This document shows, piece after piece, positions 49,035-58,746 of a DNA stretch of 64,000 nucleotides (position 1 is its first letter; each line of letters begins with the position of its first letter). The translations under genes were made by a program, and so were the position numbers. Where the stretch lies: assembly GCF_900096755.1 (NCBI RefSeq), contig NZ_LT615227.1, positions 770,457 through 834,456 of the forward strand, in the 5' to 3' direction. The notes beneath the pieces were generated by a model, which ran no database searches, was not told the DNA's origin, and saw only the letters and a program-made list of their open reading frames with translations. The stretch comes from Polynucleobacter necessarius. Lineage in GTDB: Bacteria > Pseudomonadota > Gammaproteobacteria > Burkholderiales > Burkholderiaceae.

Positions 49035-49715
49035 CTAACTGAGTTTGTTTTTCTGAATCTGTAAGATTTTTTGGTGCAGTTCTTCGACTTCGACCTCTAG
49101 GGTCGCAAGACTACCCTGATTTTCAATGACAACATCAGCTTGAGAAAGGCGTTCTTCCCGGCTGGCTTGGGCCTGGAGGATCTTTTTCACCTCTTCCCTG
49201 GGTAAATTGCTGCGGCGCATTACACGTTCAATTTGGGTTTCTTCGGGGCAATCGACTACCACTAGGTAGTCAACGATTCCCTTCCAGCTGTTGGACTCAA
49301 TTAAGAGTGGCGCCACAAAAACCAAGTAGGGTGCACCAGCTTGAGCTAGGTTATTGGCTTGCCTAATCGTTTCTAGCCGAATTAAAGGGTGGGTTATATG
49401 CTCAAGGGCTTGGCGGGACTCGGGATTTGCAAAAACCAGGGTTCGCATTTTGCTTCTATTTAAAGCCCCAGAGGAGTCAATGAATTCAGGGCCAAATTTC
49501 TCCAAAATTGCGGGTATTGCAGCACCGCCCGGAGCCGTAACTTGGTGGGCTATTAAGTCGGTGTCGATAATGCCTGCACCGAATTTGCCCAGTCGATCGC
49601 TAACAGCAGTTTTTCCGGAGCCAATTCCACCCGTCAAACCAACGAGGAGAATCCGCCCCTTCAGGGCGCTTAAATCGGATTGCTCAGCAATAGGTTTTGG
49701 AGAGGCTGTGGCCAT
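49035..49715 (-). CDS. coaE: Dephospho-CoA kinase
   Basis: Final step of coenzyme A synthesis. It has 226 residues. Walker A is GLTGGIGSGKTAVSDRL, followed by IDTDLIAHQV (substrate Asp) and lid region RSNLPREEV. The N-terminal extension of about 20 residues precedes the P loop. ATG 49715 lies inside the end of the prepilin peptidase gene with a 46-base overlap. Intact. Confidence 0.95.
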   Translation of the reverse strand: MATASPKPIAEQSDLSALKGRILLVGLTGGIGSGKTAVSDRLGKFGAGIIDTDLIAHQVTAPGGAAIPAILEKFGPEFIDSSGALNRSKMRTLVFANPESRQALEHITHPLIRLETIRQANNLAQAGAPYLVFVAPLLIESNSWKGIVDYLVVVDCPEETQIERVMRRSNLPREEVKKILQAQASREERLSQADVVIENQGSLATLEVEVEELHQKILQIQKNKLS

Positions 49716-50170
49716 AACAACTCCATGATGCCAGCAAATGCGAGGAATGGTCCAAAAGGGAATGCCCTTTGATAGCCTTTTTTATTCCAATAAAGCCAAA
49801 TAAAGCCACCCACCAAGCCAGCGATTGATGCCATAAATAAAACACCTGGTAGCGCCATCCATCCAAGCCAGGCACCCAGCGCGCACAATAGTTTGGCGTC
49901 CCCCATTCCAATGCCGTCTTTATTTTGGGCGAGCCGATATAGGTAATTAATAAGCCAGAGAAAGGTATAGCCAAGTATGGCGCCAAGGACCGCATTTTGT
50001 AAGTCTGTAAATGGATGGCGAGCAAGCGCATTAAAGCAGAGTCCGCAAATTGCCAAAGGGATAGTAATAGCGTCTGGCAATCTAAAAGACCGTAGATCAA
50101 CATAGGCTAGATACATCAAGACTGCGATGACTAAAGCGCGAATCAGATCGGATATTGCTAAGTCACTCAT
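49670..50170 (-). CDS. Prepilin peptidase, short form without methylase domain
   Basis: Aspartic protease of family A24 that trims type IV pilin-like leader peptides at the inner membrane. It has 166 residues and about six membrane segments. The two catalytic aspartates are in YVDLRSFRLPD and in the GxGD motif (GIGMGDAKLL). The N-terminal cytoplasmic domain with zinc cysteines that methylates pilins in PilD/GspO is absent. The ATG shares one base with the stop of the preceding GspF-like gene (TAATG), which suggests the short form is original rather than a recent truncation. Confidence 0.85.
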   Translation of the reverse strand: MSDLAISDLIRALVIAVLMYLAYVDLRSFRLPDAITIPLAICGLCFNALARHPFTDLQNAVLGAILGYTFLWLINYLYRLAQNKDGIGMGDAKLLCALGAWLGWMALPGVLFMASIAGLVGGFIWLYWNKKGYQRAFPFGPFLAFAGIMELLWPQPLQNLLLSNPI

Positions 50171-51210
50171 TAGACAATCTGGCCTAAATTAAAAATGGGA
50201 AGGTACAGGATGATTACCAGACTACCAATAATAATTCCCACAAAGATAATTAAGAACGGCTCCAGGCTTTGGCTTAGTGTATTTAAGCGATTACTTAGTT
50301 GTGAGCCCAGGGTTTGAGCACGCTGGCCTAGCATTTGAGAAAGTGATCCGCTTTCTGAGGCAATGTGCAGAAGCTGCAGAGTTTCAATATCAAATAATAA
50401 GTGCTTGGGGTCAGCCCGCTTTAAGGCGTCGCCCAATGGCCAGCCCTGAGTGAGGTGTTTAAAGACTTCAGCACTCAAATCATGACTAAGCCAGTGGTTG
50501 GATGATTGGGCGGTCACACGCAATGCATCGGGCAGAGGCAGTCCTGAGCGAAGCAAGTGTCCGAGTGTGCGGCACCAGTAGGCCAATGTGGCTAGCCGTA
50601 ATAGCTGCCCCACTATCGGCACGCAAAAACTCAATTGATCACACCTCTTTTGTAAGTGAGGACTTTTCAACCATGCCATGCTAAATATCGTGGCAAGTCC
50701 AACAAAGAGCACTCCAATTTCTATAAAGAAGTTTTCAATCCACGAGGAAGTCTGAATCAATGTTTTTGTTGGTGCTGGTAGTTCTGCATGAAAGTGCGCA
50801 AAGACCTCTTTAAACACGGGGACTACCCAGACCATCATGACAACAATGAGGAGGAAAGAGCTTGCTAGAGTAATGATGGGGTAGCTCAATGCCTGCTGTA
50901 ACTTTCGGCGTAATTCAATTTGCGCTTCGAGCTGTTGACAAATAGTCGTTAGGGCCAAAGGAATGTCGCCTGTGCGCTCACTTACGCGAATGAGGTTAAT
51001 AAATTCTGCTGAGAACTGTTCCCGTCGTAGTTGCAGGCTTTGTGAAAAGCTATTACCTTTCTTAAGTTGTGAGTGCAAATCTATGAGGCAGGGACGCCAA
51101 TGTTTTGGAGCGCAAGAATGCATGAGTTCAATGGCATTTAGGAGGGCCATTCCTGCCGATAAAATGGATAAGAGTTGCTGAGCAAAATGCAGTTGATCTT
51201 GCTTATTCAT
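50170..51210 (-). CDS. Type II secretion / type IV pilus inner-membrane protein, GspF/PilC family
   Basis: Polytopic platform protein that interacts with the assembly ATPase. The ATG at 51210 overlaps the ATPase stop (ATGA), giving 346 residues, shorter than usual (about 400) because of a shorter N-terminus. Two GspF domains are visible: the first with LLNAIELM and GDIPLALTTICQQLE, the second with LRSGLPLPDAL and ASESGSLSQML, separated by hydrophobic segments. The frame is intact although its ATPase partner is broken. Confidence 0.88.
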   Translation of the reverse strand: MNKQDQLHFAQQLLSILSAGMALLNAIELMHSCAPKHWRPCLIDLHSQLKKGNSFSQSLQLRREQFSAEFINLIRVSERTGDIPLALTTICQQLEAQIELRRKLQQALSYPIITLASSFLLIVVMMVWVVPVFKEVFAHFHAELPAPTKTLIQTSSWIENFFIEIGVLFVGLATIFSMAWLKSPHLQKRCDQLSFCVPIVGQLLRLATLAYWCRTLGHLLRSGLPLPDALRVTAQSSNHWLSHDLSAEVFKHLTQGWPLGDALKRADPKHLLFDIETLQLLHIASESGSLSQMLGQRAQTLGSQLSNRLNTLSQSLEPFLIIFVGIIIGSLVIILYLPIFNLGQIV

Positions 51211-52287
51211 TGCCACGTGCCAATCTCAGCATCAAGACTCTCTTGGATAATAAGACCTTGGCTAACATATTCCATGCCTGCATTGCGCATAAATAGATAT
51301 GCGAAGTCAGGGTTCAGTATTTCTGACTTACTAAATACTTCATGCACTCCAATCCGGCCGGCCTTTCCGCTCCCCTTGCAGATGATGCAGGCTGCATTTT
51401 CTGGGACGGGCATGCCATGACATCCTGTGCATGTTCTGCGAACCAATCGCTGAGAGCTTGCGCAAAGCAGGCACGATTCAATCGTCTCGTAATCAACCCT
51501 CAAGTTTTTAAGGCGACCAAGAATGCCATGCGCATTGCGTGTATGCAGGGTGCTTAAAACAAGGTGTCCTGTTTGTGCTGCTTGGGTGGCAAGCTGTGCA
51601 GTTGCGGCATCGCGAATTTCTCCAATCATGATGACATCAGGATCTTGCCTTAAGAGGGTGCGAATGATTACTGGGAAGTCCAATCCCGCTCGAGGGCGGT
51701 AAGCCACCTGATTGACTCCAGGTAAGCGTATTTCAATGGGATCTTCTATGGAGCAAAGATTGCGATGGTTTTGATTTAACGCTCTTAAACAGCAATACAG
51801 GGTACGGGTTTTTCCGCTTCCTGTTGGGCCCGTAACCAGAATAAGGCCATTGGTCTGTTGTAGTGCGCCTTGGAAGATTTGTAGTTGGTTCTGGCAGCAG
51901 CCCAATTTGATCGAGTGCCAAATCTTCGGCTTGGCTTGGCAGGATTCGAACAACCGCTTTCTCGCCATGAAGAGTTGGAAGAATCGAGACCCTGCAGTCG
52001 ATATTCGGTCTAGTGAATTCGCGGCCAATATAAAGGCGGCCATCCTGTGGAAGGCGTTTCTCTGCAATATCTAGGCGCGCTAGAATTTTGATGCGTGTGA
52101 TTAATCGCTCATGTAGGTCTATGGGGTAATGCGTTTGGATTTGAAGCTCGCCATCCACTCGGATGCGGACTAATGTTTCTTGAGTTCTTGCCTCAATATG
52201 TATATCACTCGCTCCAGAGTTAAGTGCATTAACTGCGATTTCAAACCAGGTGCGAACGATAAGTGAGTCATCTTGAGTTTGACTCAA
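51207..52287 (-). pseudogene. GspE/PilB-like assembly ATPase, frameshifted
   Basis: Hexameric ATPase that would drive pseudopilus or pilus assembly. The N-terminal part (start TTG 52287, overlapping the CorC-type gene stop) has GASDIHIEARTQE and EKRLPQDGRLYI and is good to about residue 130. An extra base near 51894 then shifts the frame. The C-terminal part resumes with QNQLQIFQGALQQ and holds Walker A GPTGSGKTRT, Walker B IGEIRDAATAQLA and a zinc tetracysteine (CTGC and CIIC). Total about 360 residues if joined, lacking the N1 domain of PilB. No complete ATPase is produced. Confidence 0.9.
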
Positions 52288-53570
52288 TCTTGCTCTGCGG
52301 TGAGCTTGGGTCGATAGAGTTTGATGGTCTTCACCCCTTGTTCGTCAAACTGCACAATTTCCATGACGATGCCAGCAATTCGAATGCTCACATCATGATC
52401 CGGAATGGCCTCTAGCTTTTCGAGAATGAGGCCATTCAGAGTGCGAGGTCCATCTAGAGGTAAGTTCAGATTGAGTAAGCGGTTGAGATCTCGCAAAGAT
52501 GCACCACCGCTCGCAAGATAAGTCCCATCTGTCAGCCAGTGTGGGTCAGTAGAAAGATTAGAGAAGGATGTGGTGAACTCGCCAATCAGCTCTTCCATAA
52601 TATCTTCAAAAGTCACCAGCCCAAGAACTTCGCCATACTCATTTACAACCAGACTTAAGCGCTGCTGGTTATCTTGAAAGAATTGCATCTGCTGTAGAAC
52701 GGGCGTGCCGCTAGGGATGAAGTACGGTTCATTCACTAACGACCTAAAGTCTTCGTGTTTTAAGTCGGTATCACCAAGCAGAGATAATGCCTTTTTAACC
52801 GACAAAATGCCCACAATACGCTCCGAATCTCCATCGCGTACAGGTAGCTTATTGTGATAACAGGTTTCTAGTTGCTGGACAACTTCATCAATAGGTCTGG
52901 AGAGATCCAGGACTTCAATCTTTGATCTTGGAGTCATCACATCATCAACGGTAATGTTTTCCAGGTTAAATAGATTAAGCAAAATATTGCGCTGATGATT
53001 GGAGACGAAGCGATTGGATTCAAGCACAAGGCTGCGTAATTCTTCTTTGCTCATTGCTCTGCTATCCGCTGAAGACTGTAGTCCGGATACTTTCATGAGG
53101 CCAGAAACAAAGCTATTAATAAACCACAACAAAGGCTTTAGTAAAAACGTCAAAGGCAAAATCAGCCAGCCAACTCGAGCGGCAATCTTTTCAGGGAAGG
53201 CTGCACCAATGACTTTCGGTGTGATTTCGCTAAAGATGATGAGAAGCGCTACAACCAATGTAGCAATTGACAGCACTAGGCCGCTATCGCCAAAGATATG
53301 TAGTGCAATACCTGTTACCAAAATGGGCAATACGGCATTAATCAGGTTATTTGATATCAGCAGAACTGACAAAAGCGAGTCAATTCGTTTTAATAATCTT
53401 TCAGCCAATGCTGCGCCTGAATTGCCGCCCTTGGCCATTGCACGTAGGCGATGGCGATTAGAAGAGAGCATGCTCGTTTCGGCCATGGAAAAAAAGCCAG
53501 AAAGTGCGAGCAAAAAGATGACTAGGGCAACCTGTGCAATAAAGGGCCAATCATCAAAAAAGGTGTCCAT
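52284..53570 (-). CDS. CNNM/CorC (HlyC) family membrane protein with CBS domains
   Basis: Inner-membrane protein of the family linked to magnesium and cobalt efflux. The ATG at 53570 gives 428 residues; a TTG at 53603 is possible. Architecture: DUF21 transmembrane domain (about 1-190, beginning FIAQVALVIFLLALSGFFS, with SMAETSMLSSNRHRLRA), a pair of CBS domains (including VMTPRSKIEVLDL and GEVLGLVTFEDIMEELIGEF), and a C-terminal CorC_HlyC domain. The stop overlaps the TTG of the ATPase gene by 4 bases. Intact. Confidence 0.9.
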   Translation of the reverse strand: MDTFFDDWPFIAQVALVIFLLALSGFFSMAETSMLSSNRHRLRAMAKGGNSGAALAERLLKRIDSLLSVLLISNNLINAVLPILVTGIALHIFGDSGLVLSIATLVVALLIIFSEITPKVIGAAFPEKIAARVGWLILPLTFLLKPLLWFINSFVSGLMKVSGLQSSADSRAMSKEELRSLVLESNRFVSNHQRNILLNLFNLENITVDDVMTPRSKIEVLDLSRPIDEVVQQLETCYHNKLPVRDGDSERIVGILSVKKALSLLGDTDLKHEDFRSLVNEPYFIPSGTPVLQQMQFFQDNQQRLSLVVNEYGEVLGLVTFEDIMEELIGEFTTSFSNLSTDPHWLTDGTYLASGGASLRDLNRLLNLNLPLDGPRTLNGLILEKLEAIPDHDVSIRIAGIVMEIVQFDEQGVKTIKLYRPKLTAEQD

Positions 53571-53689
53571 GGAGGCTGCCTGCAAAAAGTAAGGATGAGT
53601 CAATATAGCAAAGTGCCATTTCAGTAGCTATAGCTGGGATAGAAATAGGCGTCATCACAGTTGTTTATTTGTGTGAGAATTACCCATCT

Positions 53690-54202
53690 ATGGCAGCTTC
53701 TCAAAAATCCTCTTCCGTTGATGGCGCTCAGCACTGTGTGATTGAGGCTCCATTTGGGCGCTTAGGAATATTGACTGAGATGGTGGATGCTAGTTTGATG
53801 CTATCTAAAATTGATTACTTGCCGACCTCAACCCCATTAATTGCCCCTCAAAACCAATTAGCTAAGGATGTGGCAAAACAATGTCAGGCCTATTTTAAGA
53901 ACCCCAAGTATCAATTTGATTTGCCGCTAAAGCCAGCGGGCACGACTCATCAGCAAAAGGTTTGGAGTCAAATTCAGAAAATTCCAGTTGGGAGTACTTC
54001 AACCTATGGAGAGCTTGCTAAGAAGATTAAAAGCGGGCCGCGCGCGGTGGGGACGGCATGCGGCGCCAACCCTTATCCACTTATCGCGCCTTGTCATCGT
54101 GTTGTTGCTGCACAAGGCATTGGTGGTTTTATGAAACAAAACTCACCAGGGTTGCATCGTCAAATTAAGATTTGGCTCTTGAAGCATGAAGGCGCAATTT
54201 AG
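53690..54202 (+). CDS. ogt: Methylated-DNA--protein-cysteine methyltransferase
   Basis: Suicide repair protein that takes methyl groups from O6-methylguanine. ATG 53690 gives 170 residues. The acceptor Cys is in IAPCHRVVAAQG, and the helix-turn-helix region reads STSTYGELAKKI followed by RAVGTACGANPYP. It has no AdaA-type regulator domain, so the Ogt form is likely. Convergent with the squalene/phytoene synthase-like gene (9-base gap). Ends TAG. Confidence 0.93.
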   Translation: MAASQKSSSVDGAQHCVIEAPFGRLGILTEMVDASLMLSKIDYLPTSTPLIAPQNQLAKDVAKQCQAYFKNPKYQFDLPLKPAGTTHQQKVWSQIQKIPVGSTSTYGELAKKIKSGPRAVGTACGANPYPLIAPCHRVVAAQGIGGFMKQNSPGLHRQIKIWLLKHEGAI

Positions 54203-54211
54203 AGGCCCAAG

Positions 54212-55174
54212 TTATTTTTTGAGGGCGCCCGAAAATACGTAAAAGAATCCTTTCATCAACGCATCACTCATTACTGCGACTTTGGTGAAGCTATAAAAAA
54301 CCATGACTGTGCTGCGAGAAAGTTTCACCTCGTCTTTATGGCTAAATTGGGTTCGCTCAGCAATCTTTGAAAGCGTCATCACTGCTAAGCCAAATGCCAA
54401 GAAGCAAGAGCGCCTCATGCCTAACTCTGTTTTAGGAATTAATAGGATGTACTCAAGAGAATCTTGAAGTTTTTGATAGGCAATATTGAGTAGTTGTGTT
54501 TGGTTAATATGGGCCGGCTTCCAAGAGACGCCGCGCGCCCTATCTTCCGGTGAGTCTTTCAGAATATTAGTCATCTGTAGCGCTTGACCAAAGGCGATGG
54601 CTAGAGCTTCTCGATTTTGGACTTGCTTGGCAAAGGCTGCCGAGTGATTGCTAAAGATGGTAGTTAATAATTCCCCGACAACACCCGCAACCACATAGCA
54701 ATACTCTTCAAATTCGGGAAGATCTTTAAGGCCCTCTTTGGTTTGTTTGCCATGAAAGTGAGACATACCTTCAGACATGATGGATACACAGCGACTGACT
54801 GCTTGTTGATCAGCGCTGCTGCACGTATGCAGGATGCGCAATACAGTAGGGGTGTGGGCAATCAGGTCCAACTCATCTTGATTGCCATAATTTTTAAGGG
54901 CATCAAGGCAAGGCCCCACAAAAGAGCTGACCGGGGCTTTTTCAAGTACCGCTTGTAAAAACAAAGCTGAGAGGTTTTGTTTGACTTGCGGGCTGAGGTC
55001 TGCAGCGTCTTCAATCGTGTCGACAATTCGACAAAGCAAGTAAGCGTTGCCTACTACTTTCTCAATAGCTGGCGGTAAAAGTGGAATGGTCAATGCAAAG
55101 GTGCGCGATACCGAACCCAAAATAGCCTTTTGATAGGCCAGATCAGTGCTTGGGTTATTTGATGAGGATTCCAC
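54212..55174 (-). CDS. Squalene/phytoene synthase-family protein
   Basis: Head-to-head prenyl transferase family. It has 320 residues. The first aspartate-rich motif is in CRIVDTIEDAADL, and the second region is NILKDSPEDRARGVSW, close to the DxxxD of squalene synthases. SRTFALTIPLLP near the N terminus is typical of the squalene synthase branch rather than CrtB. Substrate is probably farnesyl diphosphate, but no other hopanoid or carotenoid gene is nearby, so the pathway is unknown. Intact. Divergent from the decayed symporter. Confidence 0.85.
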   Translation of the reverse strand: MESSSNNPSTDLAYQKAILGSVSRTFALTIPLLPPAIEKVVGNAYLLCRIVDTIEDAADLSPQVKQNLSALFLQAVLEKAPVSSFVGPCLDALKNYGNQDELDLIAHTPTVLRILHTCSSADQQAVSRCVSIMSEGMSHFHGKQTKEGLKDLPEFEEYCYVVAGVVGELLTTIFSNHSAAFAKQVQNREALAIAFGQALQMTNILKDSPEDRARGVSWKPAHINQTQLLNIAYQKLQDSLEYILLIPKTELGMRRSCFLAFGLAVMTLSKIAERTQFSHKDEVKLSRSTVMVFYSFTKVAVMSDALMKGFFYVFSGALKK

Positions 55175-55292
55175 CCTTGGATTATGTCAGACCATGACGC
55201 TCCAAATTGGCACTTTTAACCATACTGAGAAAAGTGCCAAGGTCATATAATTTCACCAAATTCCTTTGGGAGAACTTTGGGAGAAATCAGGC

Positions 55293-56735
55293 GTGCTCAT
55301 TTGGAGCGTCATTATTTACTGGGTTATATCTGTAGGCATTGGCCTGTGGGCTGCCCTGCGCGTAAAAAATACCGCTGACTTTGCTGCCGCTGGACATAGC
55401 CTGCCGTTGCCGATCGTTACCGCAGCTGTATTTGCCACCTGGTTTGGCTCAGAAACTGTTTTGGGTATTCCGGCAACTTTTCTGAAAGAGGGTTTAGGGG
55501 GTGTTGTGTCAGACCCATTTGGATCTTCGATGTGTCTAATATTGGTGGGCTTATTTTTTGCGCGTCATTTATATAACCGCCGCATGCTCACAATCGGTGA
55601 CTTTTTCCGAGAAAAATATGGCCGCACTGTTGAGGTTTTAGTGACTCTTTGTATTGTGGTTTCTTATCTTGGTTGGGTTGCTGCGCAAATTAAGGCTTTA
55701 GGGTTGGTGTTTAACGTAGTTTCAGAAGGTAGCATTTCTCAGACTGGTGGCATGTTGATTGGCGCTGGTAGCGTATTGATCTACACCCTGTTTGGCGGCA
55801 TGTGGTCAGTTGCGATTACCGACTTTATTCAGATGATCATTATTGTGATCGGTATGTTGTATATCGATCGGTGGTGAGATGACTGTGCAGACTGGTGGCA
55901 TCGGTGTGGTGCTTGAGCATGCGGCTGCAGCCGGCCAGTTCAGTAACTTCTGGCCGGATATGAATCTTGCCTCCATCTTGGGATTTGTCGCTGCGCTTTG
56001 CACCATGATGTTGGGGTCCATACCCCAGCAAGATGTATTCCGGCGGATCACTTCATCCAAGAACGTGAACATTGCGGTTCAAGCTGCCATTTTGGGCGGT
56101 GTGTTGTATTTCATTTTTGCTTTTGTGCCGATGTATTTAGCTTACTCCGCCACTTTGATTAGCCCTGATTTAGCAAAGCAATATCTTGATGCAGATCCGC
56201 AAATGATTTTGCCAAAGTTGGTTCTCAACCACGCTCCCATCATTGCTCAAGTGATGTTTTTTGGCGCCTTGCTGTCAGCAATTAAGAGTTGTGCGAGCGC
56301 AACTTTGCTAGCCCCATCGGTCACGTTCGCAGAAAACATTGTGAGAGGTTTTTTTAAACATCTTTCAGATCACGATCTGCTGAAAATTATGCGCATTACT
56401 GTTTTGTGTTTTGCGGTTGTAACGACATTTTTTGCAGTGAATTCTGAGCTCTCAATTTTTAAAATGGTTGAGAGCGCATACAAGGTAACTTTGGTTGCCG
56501 CTTTCGTTCCCCTGGCTTTTGGGGTGTATTGGTCTAAAGCAAATTCATTGGGCGGCCTCCTTGCGGTAGTGGGGGTCTGACCATCTGGATTAGTTGCGAG
56601 ATCCTTGCCCCTAACGCCATATTGCCGCCCCAGCTAGCAGGCTTATTTGCCTGCATTGCAGGGATGATTTTGGGCAGCCTAGTACCTAAGGATGCTTTGA
56701 AAGCTGTTTAAAGAAAAAGCTGCTTAAAATTTAAG
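55293..56735 (+). pseudogene. Sodium:solute symporter, frameshifted twice
   Basis: Member of the SSS transporter family (LeuT fold). GTG 55293 is the likely start. The first part has FAAAGHSLPLPIVTAAVFAT and LTIGDFFREKYGRTVEVL, typical of the family's first segments. An extra base near 55866 ends that frame at 55877. The next part resumes with IGGEMTVQTGG and runs to TGA 56580. A base missing from the G run near 56571-56575 causes that stop, and translation in the correct frame continues with LTIWISCEILAPNAILPPQ to about 56735. About eleven hydrophobic segments can be counted in total. The substrate is unknown and no functional carrier is expected. Confidence 0.88.
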
Positions 56736-56811
56736 CAACCATAATTGCTGCAGCGCAAAAATCCAATTAAAATACAAGTAATTCAAAATTTTTAGTTCTT
56801 ATGGAGCTCCT

Positions 56812-57831
56812 ATGAAAATCTGTGTCATTGGCGGAGGTGGTGCAATTGGCGGCTATCTGGCTGTTATGTTGGCAAGGGCAGGCAATGATGTCACTGTTGT
56901 AGCGCGTGGCGCTACTTTGGCGGCGATCAAAGAGCGTGGCTTGGCGTTGATCATGGACGATCAACCTGAGCCATTGGTGGCGCAAGTAAAAGCAGTAGAA
57001 AAAATTCGTGATGCTGAAACTCCGGATGTAGTGATTCTGGCGGTAAAGGCGCATCAAGTTGAGTCGATCATTGAGGACCTGGCTGCGATCATGGGCCCAG
57101 AAACGATTTTGATCCCAATGCAAAACGGTATTCCTTGGTGGTATTTCCAAAAGCTGGGCGGCGAGTACCAAGATCACTCCGTGGAAACAGTAGATGCGGG
57201 TGGCGTTGCTAAGAATACAATCAACCCAAACAACATTATTGGTTGCGTGGTGTATCCAGCAACCTTTACCCAAGCACCTGGCGTGATTCGTCACGTTGAG
57301 GGCAATCGCTTCCCGTTGGGCGAGCTCGATGGCAAGACAACTGAGCGCATTCAGAAGATGTCTGAAATGATGGGTGCGGCTGGATTTAAGTCACCAATTC
57401 TGGATGACATCCGCTCAGAAATCTGGCTCAAGCTTTGGGGCAATATGACTTTCAACCCAATCAGCTCATTGACGCATGGCACCTTAGAAGGTATTTGCCA
57501 ATATCCATTGACGAAAGAATTAGCGCGCAACATGATGGCTGAAGCTCAGACGATTGCCGAGAAGTTGGGTGTTACTTTCCGCGTGGATATTGAGCGTCGT
57601 ATCGCTGGCGCTGAAAAAGTGGGCAAGCATAAAACATCGATGTTGCAAGACTTGGAAGCTGGCCGTAGCTTAGAGATCGATGCATTGTTGGGTTCGGTTA
57701 TTGAGCTTGGCAAAATCACTCAAACTCCAACACCTTGCTTAAACACTGTATTTGCTTTGACAAAATACCTGGATGAAAACGTTCAGGCCTCTAAAGGTAG
57801 CTTAGCATTGCCATCAGTCAGTGGCTACTAA
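56812..57831 (+). CDS. 2-dehydropantoate 2-reductase family protein
   Basis: NADPH-dependent reductase of the ketopantoate reductase (PanE/ApbA) family, which may make pantoate for coenzyme A. It has 339 residues, longer than E. coli PanE (303). The Rossmann motif is VIGGGGAIGGYLAV, the catalytic Lys region is VILAVKAHQVES, and IPMQNGIPWW and KLWGNMTFNPISSL are family motifs. A second lysine-containing segment near KHKTSMLQDLEAGRSLEID matches the substrate/catalytic helix. Several paralogues exist in burkholderias, so pantothenate synthesis is not certain. Confidence 0.87.
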   Translation: MKICVIGGGGAIGGYLAVMLARAGNDVTVVARGATLAAIKERGLALIMDDQPEPLVAQVKAVEKIRDAETPDVVILAVKAHQVESIIEDLAAIMGPETILIPMQNGIPWWYFQKLGGEYQDHSVETVDAGGVAKNTINPNNIIGCVVYPATFTQAPGVIRHVEGNRFPLGELDGKTTERIQKMSEMMGAAGFKSPILDDIRSEIWLKLWGNMTFNPISSLTHGTLEGICQYPLTKELARNMMAEAQTIAEKLGVTFRVDIERRIAGAEKVGKHKTSMLQDLEAGRSLEIDALLGSVIELGKITQTPTPCLNTVFALTKYLDENVQASKGSLALPSVSGY

Positions 57832-57869
57832 GTAATACGGTATTTAGCTTTACAGATTTACGCGCAATA

Positions 57870-57904
57870 AAAAACCCTTGCTACTCAACATAGCAAGGGT
57901 TTTT
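57870..57904. terminator. Bidirectional intrinsic terminator
   Basis: AAAAACCCTTGCTA (57870-57883) and TAGCAAGGGTTTTT (57891-57904) flank a 7-base loop between convergent genes. A T run follows the stem on either strand. Confidence 0.93.
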
Positions 57905-57922
57905 GCTTTAATGGGGGGCGAC

Positions 57923-58690
57923 TTATTCGAAGCGATTATCTAAGCGACCAACCCCATCAATGATGATGCTCACATTGCTGCTAGGCTTCATTGAGCCAAC
58001 GCCCACTGAAGTGCCGCAGGCGATAATGTCACCAGCCTCTAAAGGCACGTCTTGAGAAATCATACTCACTAGTTTGGCCGGCGAAAAGATCATATCGGCA
58101 ACAGGATAGTTTTGACGCTCTTGATCATTGAGGATGGTTTTGATGGTGAGCTTACTCGGATCAACATCAGTGGTGATGTACGGACCAAATACACCAAAGG
58201 TATTAAAGCTCTTGGAGCGGGTCCACTGCGCATAACCAGGGTCACGATTGAGAATCTCGATCGCAGTGACGTCGTTAATGCAGGTGTAGCCAAAAATGGC
58301 TTTAGCAGCTTCCGCTTCATCCACTTCATGACAGCGTTTACCGATCACAATTCCCAATTCGCCTTCATAAACCACTTTGCCTGAATAAGACTTTGGCGTA
58401 CGAATGACTTGATTGGCCGCAAGAAAAGAGTTGTTGCCTTTGAGAAAGTACAAAGGCTCTGCAGGTACCGCATGCTCAAGCTTGGTAACCAGCGCATGGA
58501 AGTTATCCACCATAGCAACCATTTTGGATGGTGTACAGGGAATATCAATGACGACGTCTGCCAAATTCAGGGTTTGACCAGTTGTTTTAGGTCCATTGAA
58601 TAAATCACCTTCATACACTGCGATTTGGTCACCTTGTACTTGTCCTAAACCACTTTTTCCTTGGTGTTGAAATCTAAGCCATTGAGCCAT
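57923..58690 (-). CDS. Fumarylacetoacetate hydrolase-family protein
   Basis: Resembles 2-hydroxyhepta-2,4-diene-1,7-dioate isomerases and acylpyruvate hydrolases, used in aromatic compound breakdown. It has 255 residues. Metal-binding acidic residues are seen in VVYEGELGIVIGKRCHEVDE, followed by GYTCINDVTAIEI. The active-site ARSK-type segment is here TRSKSFNTFGVFGPYI, and the end has GDIIACGTSVGVGSMKPS. Substrate cannot be assigned. Divergent from the GrdB-like remnant. Intact. Confidence 0.88.
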   Translation of the reverse strand: MAQWLRFQHQGKSGLGQVQGDQIAVYEGDLFNGPKTTGQTLNLADVVIDIPCTPSKMVAMVDNFHALVTKLEHAVPAEPLYFLKGNNSFLAANQVIRTPKSYSGKVVYEGELGIVIGKRCHEVDEAEAAKAIFGYTCINDVTAIEILNRDPGYAQWTRSKSFNTFGVFGPYITTDVDPSKLTIKTILNDQERQNYPVADMIFSPAKLVSMISQDVPLEAGDIIACGTSVGVGSMKPSSNVSIIIDGVGRLDNRFE

Positions 58691-58746
58691 AATGAGCTCC
58701 TGTGAAGTTTAATATTTGATATGCAATATCTTACAGGGATGTGTTG

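Noticed and set aside
55850..56590. Programmed ribosomal frameshifting in the symporter
   Set aside because: No slippery heptamer with a following structure is apparent at the first site, two shifts in opposite senses would be required, and unrelated genes show similar lesions.
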